Source: Streptomyces sp. NRRL F-525 (GTDB taxonomy: Bacteria; Actinomycetota; Actinomycetes; Streptomycetales; Streptomycetaceae). Taken from it: a stretch of 64,000 bases of DNA. This document shows positions 1 through 8,418 of the stretch, piece after piece. Each line of letters begins with the position of its first letter. Position 1 is the first letter of the stretch. Location: contig NZ_JNXE01000014.1 in the NCBI RefSeq assembly GCF_000716605.1, positions 62,001 through 126,000 on the forward strand, given 5' to 3'. A program made the translations under genes and the position numbers. The notes beneath the pieces were generated by a model, which saw only the letters and a program-made list of their open reading frames with translations, was not told where the DNA came from and did not search any database.

Positions 1-108
1 GTCCGCACCGACTTCATCGTGTGGAGCCTCCTCCCGGAGGACCTGGAGGGCACGGCCGAACAGCTCGAGGACGTCGACGGTTTCACGTCACTCGCCGACT
101 GGAACTGA
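1..108 (+). CDS. C-terminal end of an unidentified protein (partial)
   Basis: The reading frame is open from the first base and stops at TGA 106-108, giving 35 residues that end in LEDVDGFTSLADWN. The piece is acidic, with Streptomyces-like codon use, so it is probably the true 3' end of a gene on the plus strand. No catalytic motif is visible and the family cannot be recognised from this fragment. It ends 115 bases before cobL, so it may or may not be in the same transcript. Confidence 0.5.
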   Translation, partial: VRTDFIVWSLLPEDLEGTAEQLEDVDGFTSLADWN

Positions 109-223
109 ATCCGGCGGGTACGACCACGGGAGCACCGCCCAGCCGCACCAGGTACCCTCACGGTGCCCGCGTACGGGCCGCTTTCCCCGACGACCCGCGA
201 ATCACCCCTGGAGACTGACGACG

Positions 224-1447
224 ATGGCCGACCGCGTCACGGTGATCGGCTGGGACGGCTCTCCGCTGACCGCCGCGGCACGCTCCGCCCTCGCAGCCGC
301 CACCCTGGTGGCCGGCGCCCCCCACCATCTCGCGCTCCCCGAGGTGTCGCAGCGCGCCGAGCGCATCCGCCTCGGCAGCGTGGCCCTCGCCGCCCGCCGG
401 ATCGCCGGGCACCGCGGGACCGCGGTCGTGTTCGCCGACGGCGACCCCGGCTTCTTCGGAGTCGTACGGACCCTGCGCGACCCGGAGTTCGGCCTGGAGG
501 TCGAGGTCGTCCCCGCGGTCTCCTCCGTGGCCGCCGCCTTCGCTCGGGCCGGGATGCCCTGGGACGACGCACAGGTGGTGGTCGCACACAGGCGCACCCT
601 GCGACGCGCGGTGAACGTGTGCCGGGCCCACACAAAAGTCGCCGTCCTCACCTCACCGGGCGCCGGACCCGCCGAACTCGGCCTCCTCATGGAGGGCGTC
701 CACCGCACCTTCGTCATCTGCGAGGAACTGGGCACCGAGCGCGAGCAGGTCACCGTCCTCACCTCCGACAAGGCCGCCGACCGCACCTGGCGCGACCCCA
801 ACGTCGTCATCGTCATGGGCGGCCCGGTCGGCCCGACCGTCACGGGCACCACCGCCGAGGGCTGGATCGCCGGCCGCGACCCGTCCGCGGTCGCCCGCGG
901 CTGGACCCTCCCCGCCGAGGCCTACGGCGGACAACTGGGCGAAGGGGAAACGGACTTGCTCCGCGCCGCCCAGCTCGCCCGCCTCGGCCCCCGCGTCGGA
1001 GACCTCGTGTGGGACATCGGCTGCGGCAGCGGCGCCTTCGCCATCGAGGCGGCCCGCGCCGGAGCCGCCGTCATCGCCGTCGACCGCGACACCCAGGCCT
1101 GCACCCGCACCGACTCCGCCGCACGCAGCTTCGGCGTGCACCTCCAGATCGTCCAGGGCGACGCCCCGCACATCCTGGAGAACCTCCCCGAACCTGACGT
1201 AGTACGGGTCGGCGGCGGGGGAGTGGCCGTCGTCTCCGCGGTCGCCGACCGGCGCCCGCAGCGCATCGTGGCGCACGCCTCCACCCGAGACGAGGCCGAA
1301 CTCGTCGGCCGCGACCTCACGGAGCACGGCTACCACGTGGAGTGCGCCCTCCTCCAGTCCGTCGAACTCGACACCAGGGCCTGGACGGAGACGGAACGGA
1401 GCGTCGCGTTCCTGCTCAGCGGCCTCCTTCCGGAGCGCGTTTCGTGA
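224..1447 (+). CDS. cobL: Precorrin-6Y C5,15-methyltransferase (decarboxylating), CbiE-CbiT fusion
   Basis: This 407-residue protein methylates C5 and C15 and decarboxylates the C12 acetate of precorrin-6Y in corrin ring synthesis, using S-adenosylmethionine. Residues 1 to about 205 form the CbiE-type tetrapyrrole methylase domain, which ends near VVIVMGGPVG. Residues from about 230 form the CbiT-type domain, with the Rossmann SAM-binding motif VWDIGCGSG near 262-270. The length is typical of fused CobL. The ATG follows GGAG at a rather long spacing of about 10 bases. The next gene supplies and attaches the lower ligand of B12, so the two act in one pathway. Cytoplasmic. Confidence 0.92.
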   Translation: MADRVTVIGWDGSPLTAAARSALAAATLVAGAPHHLALPEVSQRAERIRLGSVALAARRIAGHRGTAVVFADGDPGFFGVVRTLRDPEFGLEVEVVPAVSSVAAAFARAGMPWDDAQVVVAHRRTLRRAVNVCRAHTKVAVLTSPGAGPAELGLLMEGVHRTFVICEELGTEREQVTVLTSDKAADRTWRDPNVVIVMGGPVGPTVTGTTAEGWIAGRDPSAVARGWTLPAEAYGGQLGEGETDLLRAAQLARLGPRVGDLVWDIGCGSGAFAIEAARAGAAVIAVDRDTQACTRTDSAARSFGVHLQIVQGDAPHILENLPEPDVVRVGGGGVAVVSAVADRRPQRIVAHASTRDEAELVGRDLTEHGYHVECALLQSVELDTRAWTETERSVAFLLSGLLPERVS

Positions 1448-1831
1448 CCCCTCGTACCGTCCCCGTGATCCTGTTGTCGTACTGCGCGCGGTAGGCTGGC
1501 GGACTGTTGTACCGCATCGGGTGACCCGGCACTTCGTTCGTCAATGTCCGGAAAACCCGCCCGTTTTGGGGTGAGTGTGGTACGGCGGAACCGGAGGACG
1601 CGCAACGTGGCGCAGTCCACAGCGGGCCGTCGCGGGTCAACCTGTCGCGACGGCCGAACGGCCGCGACAATGCCAGTCAATGGCTTTGTCGTCTAAATGG
1701 CTTTGTCGCCTTTTGACGTCGGGTCGTTCGTGCCGCTGGACAGGCACGCTCGTTCTCCACTGCGGGGCGGTCGGTGCGCCGTTCCCGGTGAGCGGGTCGT
1801 AGAAGCACTAACCGATGGGCGAGGGGTACGC
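1448..1831 (+). promoter_or_regulatory. Long leader region of bluB-cobT with alternative hairpins
   Basis: This 384-base gap has no convincing gene. A -10-like TAGGCT lies at 1492-1497 without a clear -35 box. A perfect 10-bp hairpin pairs 1625-1634 with 1646-1655 (loop of 11). A second hairpin uses 1644-1655 as its left arm and 1660-1668 as its right arm around a GAAC loop, so the two cannot form together. A 12-bp direct repeat, ATGGCTTTGTCG, occurs at 1680-1691 and 1697-1708. I see no B12 box. The attenuator-like layout is an inference from sequence only. Confidence 0.35.
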
Positions 1832-4800
1832 ATGACCGACACCGGCCAGATCCCGGCCGAGGGGCTGCCGGAGAACGCAGGCATGGTGGAACAGCCAGGC
1901 GTTCCCGCGCACGGCGCGTACACCTACCTCTCCGAGACCACCGCCGAGGACGAAGACCTCCTGCTGCTCCCGGGCGCCCAGGGCGCTTGGGGCAACGAGG
2001 TCCCGCCTCCCGCCCCCGAGCCCGTTTTCGAGGCGGTCCACGAGCCGGCTCCCCAGGAACCGGCGGCGTACGAGCCCGGCCTGCACGAGGCTGCCGCGCA
2101 GGAGCCGGGTGTGTACGCCCCCGCTCCGCAGGAACAAGTTCCGCACGAGGCCGTCGCGTACGAGGCTCCCCTGCCCGAGCCGGCCGCGTATGAGGCCGCC
2201 GCACACGAGGCTGCCGCGCCGCAGGAGCCGGTTCTGCAGGAGGCCGCTCCGCCCGAGGCCGCCGTGCACGAGCCGGGTCCGCATGAGACGGCCGGCCGTG
2301 ACAGCGGTTCCGTCGATCTGGGAGGCGTACGGCTTCCCGCACCGCCGCCGCCCGCGCCGGTTCCGCCGCGCCGTCCGCTGCACCTCGGCCCGCCTCTCCC
2401 CGACACCTCCGCGAGCCCGGTCCGTTCCCTCGCCGACCGCGGCCCCGCGGGCGCGCCGGTACGGCAGATGGGCCCGCCGGCGACCGGCCCCGAGTACTTC
2501 GACGCACCCCAACTCCGCGACCTGCCCCCGCAGGGCGCGGCTCCCTGGGGCGCCCAGGCTCCGGTGAGCGCGGGGGTGCCGACAGCGGAAACGGTTGTTC
2601 CGGTTGGCAAACCGGACGGCGAACTCGTCGCCGAGCCCGTCGGCGGCGGGATCGCCATGGCCCTGGACGCCGGGGTGGTCGTACCGGAGCCGCAGCCGGA
2701 GCCCGAGCCGGCTCCGTTCATGGGCGCGGTTGCGAGCACCGGCAAGGACGCCGACCTGGCGAAGGCCCCCGACGCCGGTGGGGCGTGGCAGGGGCACGGG
2801 CAGTCGTTCGACGGGGAGCCCGCGGCCGCGTTTGCCCACGTGAGCACGGAGGGCTCCGGGCACGCCGGTGTCGCCGAGGCGGGTCAACTGCCGGAGGGCG
2901 CGTTCGAGGCCGAGCCGGTCCCGGTTCCGGTTCCCGAGGACGCGTTCGTCGTGGCTGCCGAGCAGGAACCGGAGCAGGTTGCCGTCGCGGTTCCCGTACC
3001 GGGTGCGGATGTCGCACCGGAACCTGAGGTCGCGCCGGAGCCCCAGGTCGTGCCGGAACCTGAGGTCGTGCAGGTTCCCGAGGAGGCGGTCGCTTCCGAG
3101 GGTGCGGTGTTGCCGGAGGCCGTCGAGGTGCCGGGAGCCGAAGAGGTCTTCGACGCCGGATTCGCTGTCGCCAACGAGCAGGTCGCCCAGCCGGTGGTCG
3201 AGGCTCCCGAAGAGGTACTCGCGCAGGATGCCGCCCCCGAGGCGGTAGCCGTTCCGGAGCCGGTCCAGGCGGAGGACGTCGTGTACGCCCCCGCGCCCGA
3301 GCCGCTTCCCGAAGCCCCGCACGCCCCGCACGCCCCCGAGGTCACCCCGGTCGACGAGCCGGCGGTCATCCAGGAGGCCGAACCAACTCCGGCTGCGTTC
3401 ACGGCAGTTGAGACACCGGTCACCCCCGAAGCCGAAGCCGCAGTCACCCCGGCCCCCGAGCCCGTCGTAGCCGAAGCCCACGTAACGGAGACGGCTCAGC
3501 CGGAACCCGAGCCGCAGCCGGAGTTGCAGCACCAGCCGCTGCCCCACCCGGACGACTCCCTCGGCCGGTTCGTCCCGGTGGAGGGCTCCGTGCCCACCAC
3601 CCCCCATCTCGCACCGACCCCGCCGCACCCGCTCGTCCTCCCCGCGGAGGAGCGACCGGGCGTCGTGGCGGAACCCTTCGCCGCCGTTCCCGCCCCCCGT
3701 GAGGCAGACCCGGAACTCGTACAGCACGTGGACGACCTGGACACCCGGGCCGCTGACCAGGAAGAAGAGAGCACGGCCGTAGTGGAAGACGTACGAGAGT
3801 CCACCGGACCGGCCGCTCCCGCCTACGACGACGCCGAGCGCGAGGCCGTGCTCAAGGTGATGCGCGAGCGCCGGGACATCCGGAACGGCTTCCGCAGCGA
3901 CCCGATCCCGCACGACGTGCTGCTGCGGGTGCTGGAGGCGGCGCACACGGCGCCGTCCGTCGGGCACTCGCAGCCGTGGGACTTCGTCGTCATCCGGTCC
4001 GCCGACACGCGCCGGAACATGCACGAACTGGCGCAGAGCCAGCGCGAGGCGTACGCGAAGTCGCTGCCGAAGGGCAGGGCGAAGCAGTTCAAGGAACTGA
4101 AGATCGAGGCGATCCTCGACACCCCGGTGAACATCGTCGTCACCGCCGACCCGACCCGCGGCGGCCGCCACACCCTGGGCCGCCACACGCAGCCGCAGAT
4201 GGCGCCGTACTCCGCCGCGCTCGCCGTCGAGAACCTCTGGCTCGCCGCCCGCGCCGAGGGCCTCGGCGTCGGCTGGGTCAGCTTCTTCGACGAGCGCGAG
4301 ATGGTCCGCGCGCTCGGCCTGCCGGAACACCTGGAGGTCATCGCTTACCTCTGCGTCGGCTACGTCGACGAGTTCCCGGACGAGCCCGAGCTGATGCAGG
4401 CCGGCTGGTCCAAGCGCCGCCCGCTGTCGTGGGTCGTGCACGAGGAGACCTACGGCCGTCGGGCGCTGCCCGGCGAGGACCCGCACGACCTGCTCGCGGA
4501 GACCGTCGCCGGGATCCGCCCGCTGGACGCGAAGGCGCTCGGCGAGGCGTGGGAGCGGCAGAAGCGGATGACGAAGCCGCCGGGCTCGCTCGGCATGCTG
4601 GAGATCATCTCCGCGCAGCTGTCCGGTCTGTCCCGGCAGTGCCCGCCGCCGATCCCGGAGCCCGCGGCCGTCGCGATCTTCGCGGGCGACCACGGTGTGC
4701 ACGCGCAAGGGGTCACTCCTTGGCCGCAGGAGGTCACGGCCCAGATGGTCGCCAACTTCCTTGGCGGCGGGGCGGTTTGCAACGCTTTCGCGAGTCAGGT

Positions 4801-5539
4801 GGGCGCCGAGGTGTGCGTCGTGGACGTCGGCGTGGCATCCGAACTCCCGGCCACGCCCGGCCTGTTGCCCCGCAAGATCCGTGCCGGTACGTCCGACATG
4901 ACGACCGGTCCCGCGATGACCCGCGAGGAGGCCAAGCAGGCCATCGAGGTGGGCATCGAGACCGCCCGCGACCTGGTGGCGGCCGGCAACAAGGCGCTGC
5001 TCACTGGCGAGATGGGCATCGCGAACACGACGGCGTCGGCTGCCCTGATCTCGGTGTTCACGGACACCGACCCGGCGGAGGTGACGGGCCGTGGCACCGG
5101 CATCAACGACGAGACCCTCGCCCGCAAGACCGAGGTCGTGCGCCGCGCGATCGACCTCCACCAGCCGGACCCGGCCGACCCCATCGGCGTCCTCGCGGCG
5201 GTCGGCGGCTTCGAACACGCGGCGATGGTCGGCCTGTTGCTCGGCGGCGCGTCCCTGCGTACGCCGGTGATCCTGGACGGCGTGAGCGCCGGCGCGGCGG
5301 CTCTCGTGGCTCGCGCGATCGCGCCCGAGGTCCTCGCGGCCTGCATCGCGGGCCACCGCAGCGCGGAACCGGGCCACGTGGCGGCCCTGAACAAGCTCGG
5401 CCTACGCCCCTTGGTCGACCTGGACCTCCGCCTCGGCGAGGGCACGGGAGCGCTGCTGGCCCTGCCGCTGGTGCAGAGCACGGCGCGGGCGATGCACGAG
5501 GTGGCGACGTTCGACTCCGCAGGGGTGACGGAAAAGTAG
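1832..5539 (+). CDS. cobT: BluB-CobT fusion with a ~660-residue disordered N-terminal region
   Basis: The 1235-residue product joins three parts. Residues 1 to about 660 are a low-complexity Pro/Glu/Ala/Val-rich acidic region. About 664-880 is a nitroreductase-fold BluB domain (ERRDIRNGF, APSVGHSQPWDF), which makes 5,6-dimethylbenzimidazole from reduced FMN. About 895-1235 is CobT (KPPGSLGMLE, GEMGIANTTASAAL, catalytic-Glu segment LGEGTGALLALPLV), which transfers phosphoribose from nicotinate mononucleotide to that base. The fusion links synthesis and activation of the lower ligand. The ATG at 1832 follows GAGGGG at good spacing. The frame is open from an ATG at 1697, but that codon has no ribosome-binding site. 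A terminator hairpin follows. Confidence 0.88.
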   Translation: MTDTGQIPAEGLPENAGMVEQPGVPAHGAYTYLSETTAEDEDLLLLPGAQGAWGNEVPPPAPEPVFEAVHEPAPQEPAAYEPGLHEAAAQEPGVYAPAPQEQVPHEAVAYEAPLPEPAAYEAAAHEAAAPQEPVLQEAAPPEAAVHEPGPHETAGRDSGSVDLGGVRLPAPPPPAPVPPRRPLHLGPPLPDTSASPVRSLADRGPAGAPVRQMGPPATGPEYFDAPQLRDLPPQGAAPWGAQAPVSAGVPTAETVVPVGKPDGELVAEPVGGGIAMALDAGVVVPEPQPEPEPAPFMGAVASTGKDADLAKAPDAGGAWQGHGQSFDGEPAAAFAHVSTEGSGHAGVAEAGQLPEGAFEAEPVPVPVPEDAFVVAAEQEPEQVAVAVPVPGADVAPEPEVAPEPQVVPEPEVVQVPEEAVASEGAVLPEAVEVPGAEEVFDAGFAVANEQVAQPVVEAPEEVLAQDAAPEAVAVPEPVQAEDVVYAPAPEPLPEAPHAPHAPEVTPVDEPAVIQEAEPTPAAFTAVETPVTPEAEAAVTPAPEPVVAEAHVTETAQPEPEPQPELQHQPLPHPDDSLGRFVPVEGSVPTTPHLAPTPPHPLVLPAEERPGVVAEPFAAVPAPREADPELVQHVDDLDTRAADQEEESTAVVEDVRESTGPAAPAYDDAEREAVLKVMRERRDIRNGFRSDPIPHDVLLRVLEAAHTAPSVGHSQPWDFVVIRSADTRRNMHELAQSQREAYAKSLPKGRAKQFKELKIEAILDTPVNIVVTADPTRGGRHTLGRHTQPQMAPYSAALAVENLWLAARAEGLGVGWVSFFDEREMVRALGLPEHLEVIAYLCVGYVDEFPDEPELMQAGWSKRRPLSWVVHEETYGRRALPGEDPHDLLAETVAGIRPLDAKALGEAWERQKRMTKPPGSLGMLEIISAQLSGLSRQCPPPIPEPAAVAIFAGDHGVHAQGVTPWPQEVTAQMVANFLGGGAVCNAFASQVGAEVCVVDVGVASELPATPGLLPRKIRAGTSDMTTGPAMTREEAKQAIEVGIETARDLVAAGNKALLTGEMGIANTTASAALISVFTDTDPAEVTGRGTGINDETLARKTEVVRRAIDLHQPDPADPIGVLAAVGGFEHAAMVGLLLGGASLRTPVILDGVSAGAAALVARAIAPEVLAACIAGHRSAEPGHVAALNKLGLRPLVDLDLRLGEGTGALLALPLVQSTARAMHEVATFDSAGVTEK

Positions 5540-5557
5540 TCGCCCGCAGTAGGCGAT

Positions 5558-5587
5558 GCGGCCCAGCCGGTGGACCGGCTGGGCCGC
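5558..5587 (+). terminator. Terminator hairpin after bluB-cobT
   Basis: A perfect 13-bp G+C-rich stem (5558-5570 with 5575-5587) around a TGGA loop starts 18 bases after the cobT stop codon. There is no T-run, which is common for actinobacterial terminators. Confidence 0.7.
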
Positions 5588-5682
5588 CCTGACGCCCTGC
5601 CCTTAAAATCTGCACGTCAGGGCCACCGCACGCCGTGAAAGCACGCGGGGGAGACCCGCCGTAAAAGAGGAGCCGCACCCTC

Positions 5683-6915
5683 ATGGCCGAAAACCCCGCC
5701 TACCCCGTAGGCCTCCGCCTCACCGGCCGCAGGGTCGTCGTCCTCGGCGGCGGCCAGGTCGCCCAGCGCCGCCTCCCGGCGCTGATCGCGGCAGGCGCGG
5801 ACATCACGCTCGTATCCCCCGAGGCGACCCCGTCCGTAGAGGCGATGGCGGACGCGAACGAGATCACCTGGGAGCGCCGCCCGTACGCGGAAGGCGACCT
5901 GGCGAACGCCTGGTACGCCCTGATCGCCACCACGGACCCGGAAGCGAACAACCGGGCCTCCGCCGAAGCCGAGACGAACCGCGTCTGGTGCGTCCGCTCC
6001 GACGACGCCGACCAGGCCACCGCATGGACCCCGGCGACGGGCCACAGCGAGGGCGTGACGGTCGCCGTCCTCACGACGGACGCGCGCGGCCGCGACCCCC
6101 GCCACACCGCCGCGATCCGCGACGCGGTCGTAGCGGGCCTGCGCGACGGCACCCTCGTCGCCCCCCACCACCGCACCCGCACCCCGGGCGTCGCCCTGGT
6201 CGGCGGCGGCCCCGGCGACCCGGACCTGATCACGGTCCGCGGCCGCCGCCTCCTCGCCGAGGCCGACGTGGTCATCGCCGACCGCCTCGGCCCCCGCGAC
6301 CTCCTCGCCGAACTCCCCCCGCACGTCGAGGTGATCGACGCGGCGAAGATCCCGTACGGCCGCTACATGGCCCAAGAGGCCATCAACAACGCCCTGATCG
6401 AACACGCCAAACAGGGCAAGTCGGTGGTCCGCCTGAAGGGCGGCGACCCGTTCGTCTACGGCCGTGGCATGGAGGAGATCCAGGCGCTGGCGGAGGCGGG
6501 CATCCCGTGCACGGTCGTGCCGGGCATCTCCAGCTCGATCTCGGTACCCGGGGCCGCGGGCATCCCGGTCACCCATCGGGGCGTAGCACACGAGTTCACG
6601 GTGGTCAGCGGCCATGTGGCCCCTGACGACGAGCGCTCCTTGGTCGACTGGCCGTCCCTGGCCAAGCTGACCGGCACCCTCGTCGTCCTCATGGGCGTGG
6701 ACAAGATCGGAAAGATCGCCGAAACCCTGATCGCGCACGGCAAGCCGTCCGACACCCCGGTCGCCCTGATCCAAGAGGGCACGACGGCCGCCCAGCGCCG
6801 GGTGGACGCGACCTTGGCGACGGTCGGCGAGACGGTACGCGCCGAGGATGTGAAGCCGCCCGCGGTGATCGTCATCGGCGCGGTGGTCACCGTAGGCCCG
6901 AAGGCAGTTGCGTAA
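5683..6915 (+). CDS. cobA: CysG-like uroporphyrinogen-III C-methyltransferase with N-terminal precorrin-2 dehydrogenase domain
   Basis: This 410-residue protein makes precorrin-2 by methylating uroporphyrinogen III and probably oxidises it toward sirohydrochlorin/siroheme. The N-terminal part has the NAD-binding motif VVVLGGGQVA and the CysG N-domain layout. From about residue 170 comes the SUMT domain with VGGGPGDPDL near 173-182 and VVRLKGGDPFVYGRG. It is somewhat shorter than the 457-residue E. coli CysG, which has the same order. The start follows AGAGGAG at a spacing of about 10. It stands after the CobL and BluB-CobT genes and feeds both B12 and siroheme branches. The N-domain may have reduced activity, which cannot be judged here. 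Confidence 0.9.
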   Translation: MAENPAYPVGLRLTGRRVVVLGGGQVAQRRLPALIAAGADITLVSPEATPSVEAMADANEITWERRPYAEGDLANAWYALIATTDPEANNRASAEAETNRVWCVRSDDADQATAWTPATGHSEGVTVAVLTTDARGRDPRHTAAIRDAVVAGLRDGTLVAPHHRTRTPGVALVGGGPGDPDLITVRGRRLLAEADVVIADRLGPRDLLAELPPHVEVIDAAKIPYGRYMAQEAINNALIEHAKQGKSVVRLKGGDPFVYGRGMEEIQALAEAGIPCTVVPGISSSISVPGAAGIPVTHRGVAHEFTVVSGHVAPDDERSLVDWPSLAKLTGTLVVLMGVDKIGKIAETLIAHGKPSDTPVALIQEGTTAAQRRVDATLATVGETVRAEDVKPPAVIVIGAVVTVGPKAVA

Positions 6916-6979
6916 CCCCGGGTAACACAACCCGTTCCCAGCCGTTGGCACCACACCCAGGACAAGGCAGTATCACCCT

Positions 6980-7798
6980 GTGGCCGATCTCATCACCGTT
7001 GAGGATCCCGACGACCCGCGCCTGCGTGACTACACGGGCCTGACCGACGTAGAGCTGCGCCGCAAGCGTGAACCGGCCGAGGGCCTGTTCATCGCCGAGG
7101 GCGAGAAGGTCATCAGACGGGCCAAGGACGCGGGCTACGAGATGCGTTCGATGCTGCTGTCCGCGAAGTGGGTCGACGTCATGCGGGACGTGATCGACGA
7201 ACTCCCGGCCCCGGTATACGCGGTGAGCCCGGAGCTGGCCGAACGCGTCACGGGCTACCACGTCCACAGAGGCGCCCTGGCCTCCATGCAACGCAAACCG
7301 CTCCCCACGGCGGACGAACTCCTCCAGACCACGCGCAGGGTGGTCGTCATGGAGTCCGTCAACGACCACACCAACATCGGCGCGATCTTCCGCTCGGCGG
7401 CGGCCCTGGGTATGGACGCGGTCCTGCTGTCCCCCGACTGCGCGGACCCTCTGTACCGCCGCAGCGTGAAGGTCTCCATGGGTGCGGTCTTCTCGGTTCC
7501 CTACGCCCGCCTCGACAGCTGGCCCAAGGGCCTGGAGTCGGTCCGGGAGGCGGGTTTCACGCTCCTGGCCCTGACCCCCGACGAGAAGGCGAAGAGCCTG
7601 GACGAGGCGGCCCCGCACCGCATGGACAGGGTCGCGCTGATGCTCGGCGCCGAGGGCGACGGCCTGTCGACGCAGGCCCTGGTGGCGGCCGACGAATGGG
7701 TCCGCATCCCGATGGCCCACGGCGTCGACTCCCTCAACGTGGGCGCCGCGGCCGCGGTCGCCTTCTACGCGGTGGCCACCGGCCGCCCCGAACTCTAG
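6980..7798 (+). CDS. TrmH/SpoU family RNA 2'-O-ribose methyltransferase
   Basis: The 272-residue protein belongs to the SPOUT knot methyltransferases that methylate ribose 2'-OH in tRNA or 23S rRNA with S-adenosylmethionine. The three family motifs are present in order: NIGAIFRSAAALG near 132 (motif 1), LMLGAEGDGLS near 220 (motif 2) and IPMAHGVDSLNVGAAAAV near 243-260 (motif 3). An N-terminal domain of about 100 residues resembles the substrate-binding extension of RlmB-type enzymes. The start is GTG. The NUDIX gene begins 8 bases after its stop, so the two are probably cotranscribed. The exact target nucleotide cannot be inferred. Confidence 0.85.
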   Translation: MADLITVEDPDDPRLRDYTGLTDVELRRKREPAEGLFIAEGEKVIRRAKDAGYEMRSMLLSAKWVDVMRDVIDELPAPVYAVSPELAERVTGYHVHRGALASMQRKPLPTADELLQTTRRVVVMESVNDHTNIGAIFRSAAALGMDAVLLSPDCADPLYRRSVKVSMGAVFSVPYARLDSWPKGLESVREAGFTLLALTPDEKAKSLDEAAPHRMDRVALMLGAEGDGLSTQALVAADEWVRIPMAHGVDSLNVGAAAAVAFYAVATGRPEL

Positions 7799-7806
7799 GA
7801 GCCCGC

Positions 7807-8202
7807 TTGGCCCAGCGCGAGGCGATCGTCGCCGTACTCCGACGCGCAGACCGCGTCCTGGTCATCCGCCGCGGCCCCGACTCGGCCCGCGCGGGCTACT
7901 GGGCACCCCTGAGCGGCAAACTGGAACCAGGCGAAACCCAGGAAGAAGCCCTGGTCAGAGAGGTGAAGGAGGAGGTGGGCCTCACAGTCTCCCCCCTCTC
8001 CAAGGTCTGGCAGTCCGACGCGGCCGACGGCACCTTCCGCCTCCACTGGTGGACCGCCACGGAAACGGGCAACGGCGTGATCGTCCCGGACCCGGGCGAG
8101 GTGTCGGAGGTGCGCTGGGTGACACCGGCGGAGTTCCTGACGATGACTCCGGCGTTCGCCGCGGACAGGGAGTTCTTCGAGCACGTGTTGCCGGGGTTGT
8201 AG
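7807..8202 (+). CDS. NUDIX hydrolase
   Basis: This 131-residue protein carries a complete NUDIX box near residues 36-58, in the form GKLEPGET followed by REVKEEVGL, which coordinates metal for hydrolysis of nucleoside diphosphates linked to another moiety. I chose the TTG at 7807 because TAGGAG lies five bases before it, overlapping the stop of the preceding methyltransferase gene. No ATG is available before the domain. The two genes form a compact pair. Substrate is unknown; a house-cleaning role is possible. A dispersed repeat follows directly. Confidence 0.82.
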   Translation: MAQREAIVAVLRRADRVLVIRRGPDSARAGYWAPLSGKLEPGETQEEALVREVKEEVGLTVSPLSKVWQSDAADGTFRLHWWTATETGNGVIVPDPGEVSEVRWVTPAEFLTMTPAFAADREFFEHVLPGL

Positions 8203-8221
8203 GTACGGGGCTGAGCACAGA

Positions 8222-8402
8222 CTGGCGATATTCAGCCCGTCCGGCCTCAACTTTTCAGCGCAGGCCGGCAATATTCAGCCCGTCCGGCGTTTGAGGACGA
8301 GGCCGTTCAGGCCGATGGGGGTCTGGGGGCGCAGCCCCCAGGCGGGGCGGAAGGGGCGGCAGCCCCTGGGGATGGGACGGGTAGGGGCGGCGGGGGCGAA
8401 AA
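8222..8402 (+). repeat. Dispersed intergenic repeat, copy A
   Basis: This copy has the core CCCGTCCGGCGTTTGAGGAC, then a G-rich part with short hairpins (for example CTGGGGGCGCAGCCCCCAG), then a tail GATGGGACGGGTAGGGGCGG ending in GGGGGCGAAAA. A truncated extra head (GGCGATATTCAGCCCGTCC) precedes it at about 8225. The tail ends 16 bases from the stop codon of the minus-strand kinase gene. Related copies lie at 10859, 42916, 60701 (inverted) and 60911. Confidence 0.85.
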
Positions 8403-8418
8403 CCACCACCGGCTCCCA

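Noticed and set aside
1697..1831. Upstream ATG as start of BluB-CobT
   Set aside because: It has no ribosome-binding site and lies in the second copy of a short direct repeat; ATG 1832 has GAGGGG at good spacing.
1808..5377. A very long open frame on the minus strand opposite bluB-cobT
   Set aside because: It is a shadow of high-G+C codon bias opposite a clearly functional fusion. Its translation is Arg/Gly/Asp-rich with no domain. Similar antisense frames opposite thrS, secD and relA were rejected for the same reason.
5588..5682. Cobalamin riboswitch before cobA
   Set aside because: A short hairpin (GCGGG/CCCGC around GGGAGA) sits before the start, but the conserved B12 box and the rest of the core are absent. 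The same holds for the regions before cobL and bluB-cobT.
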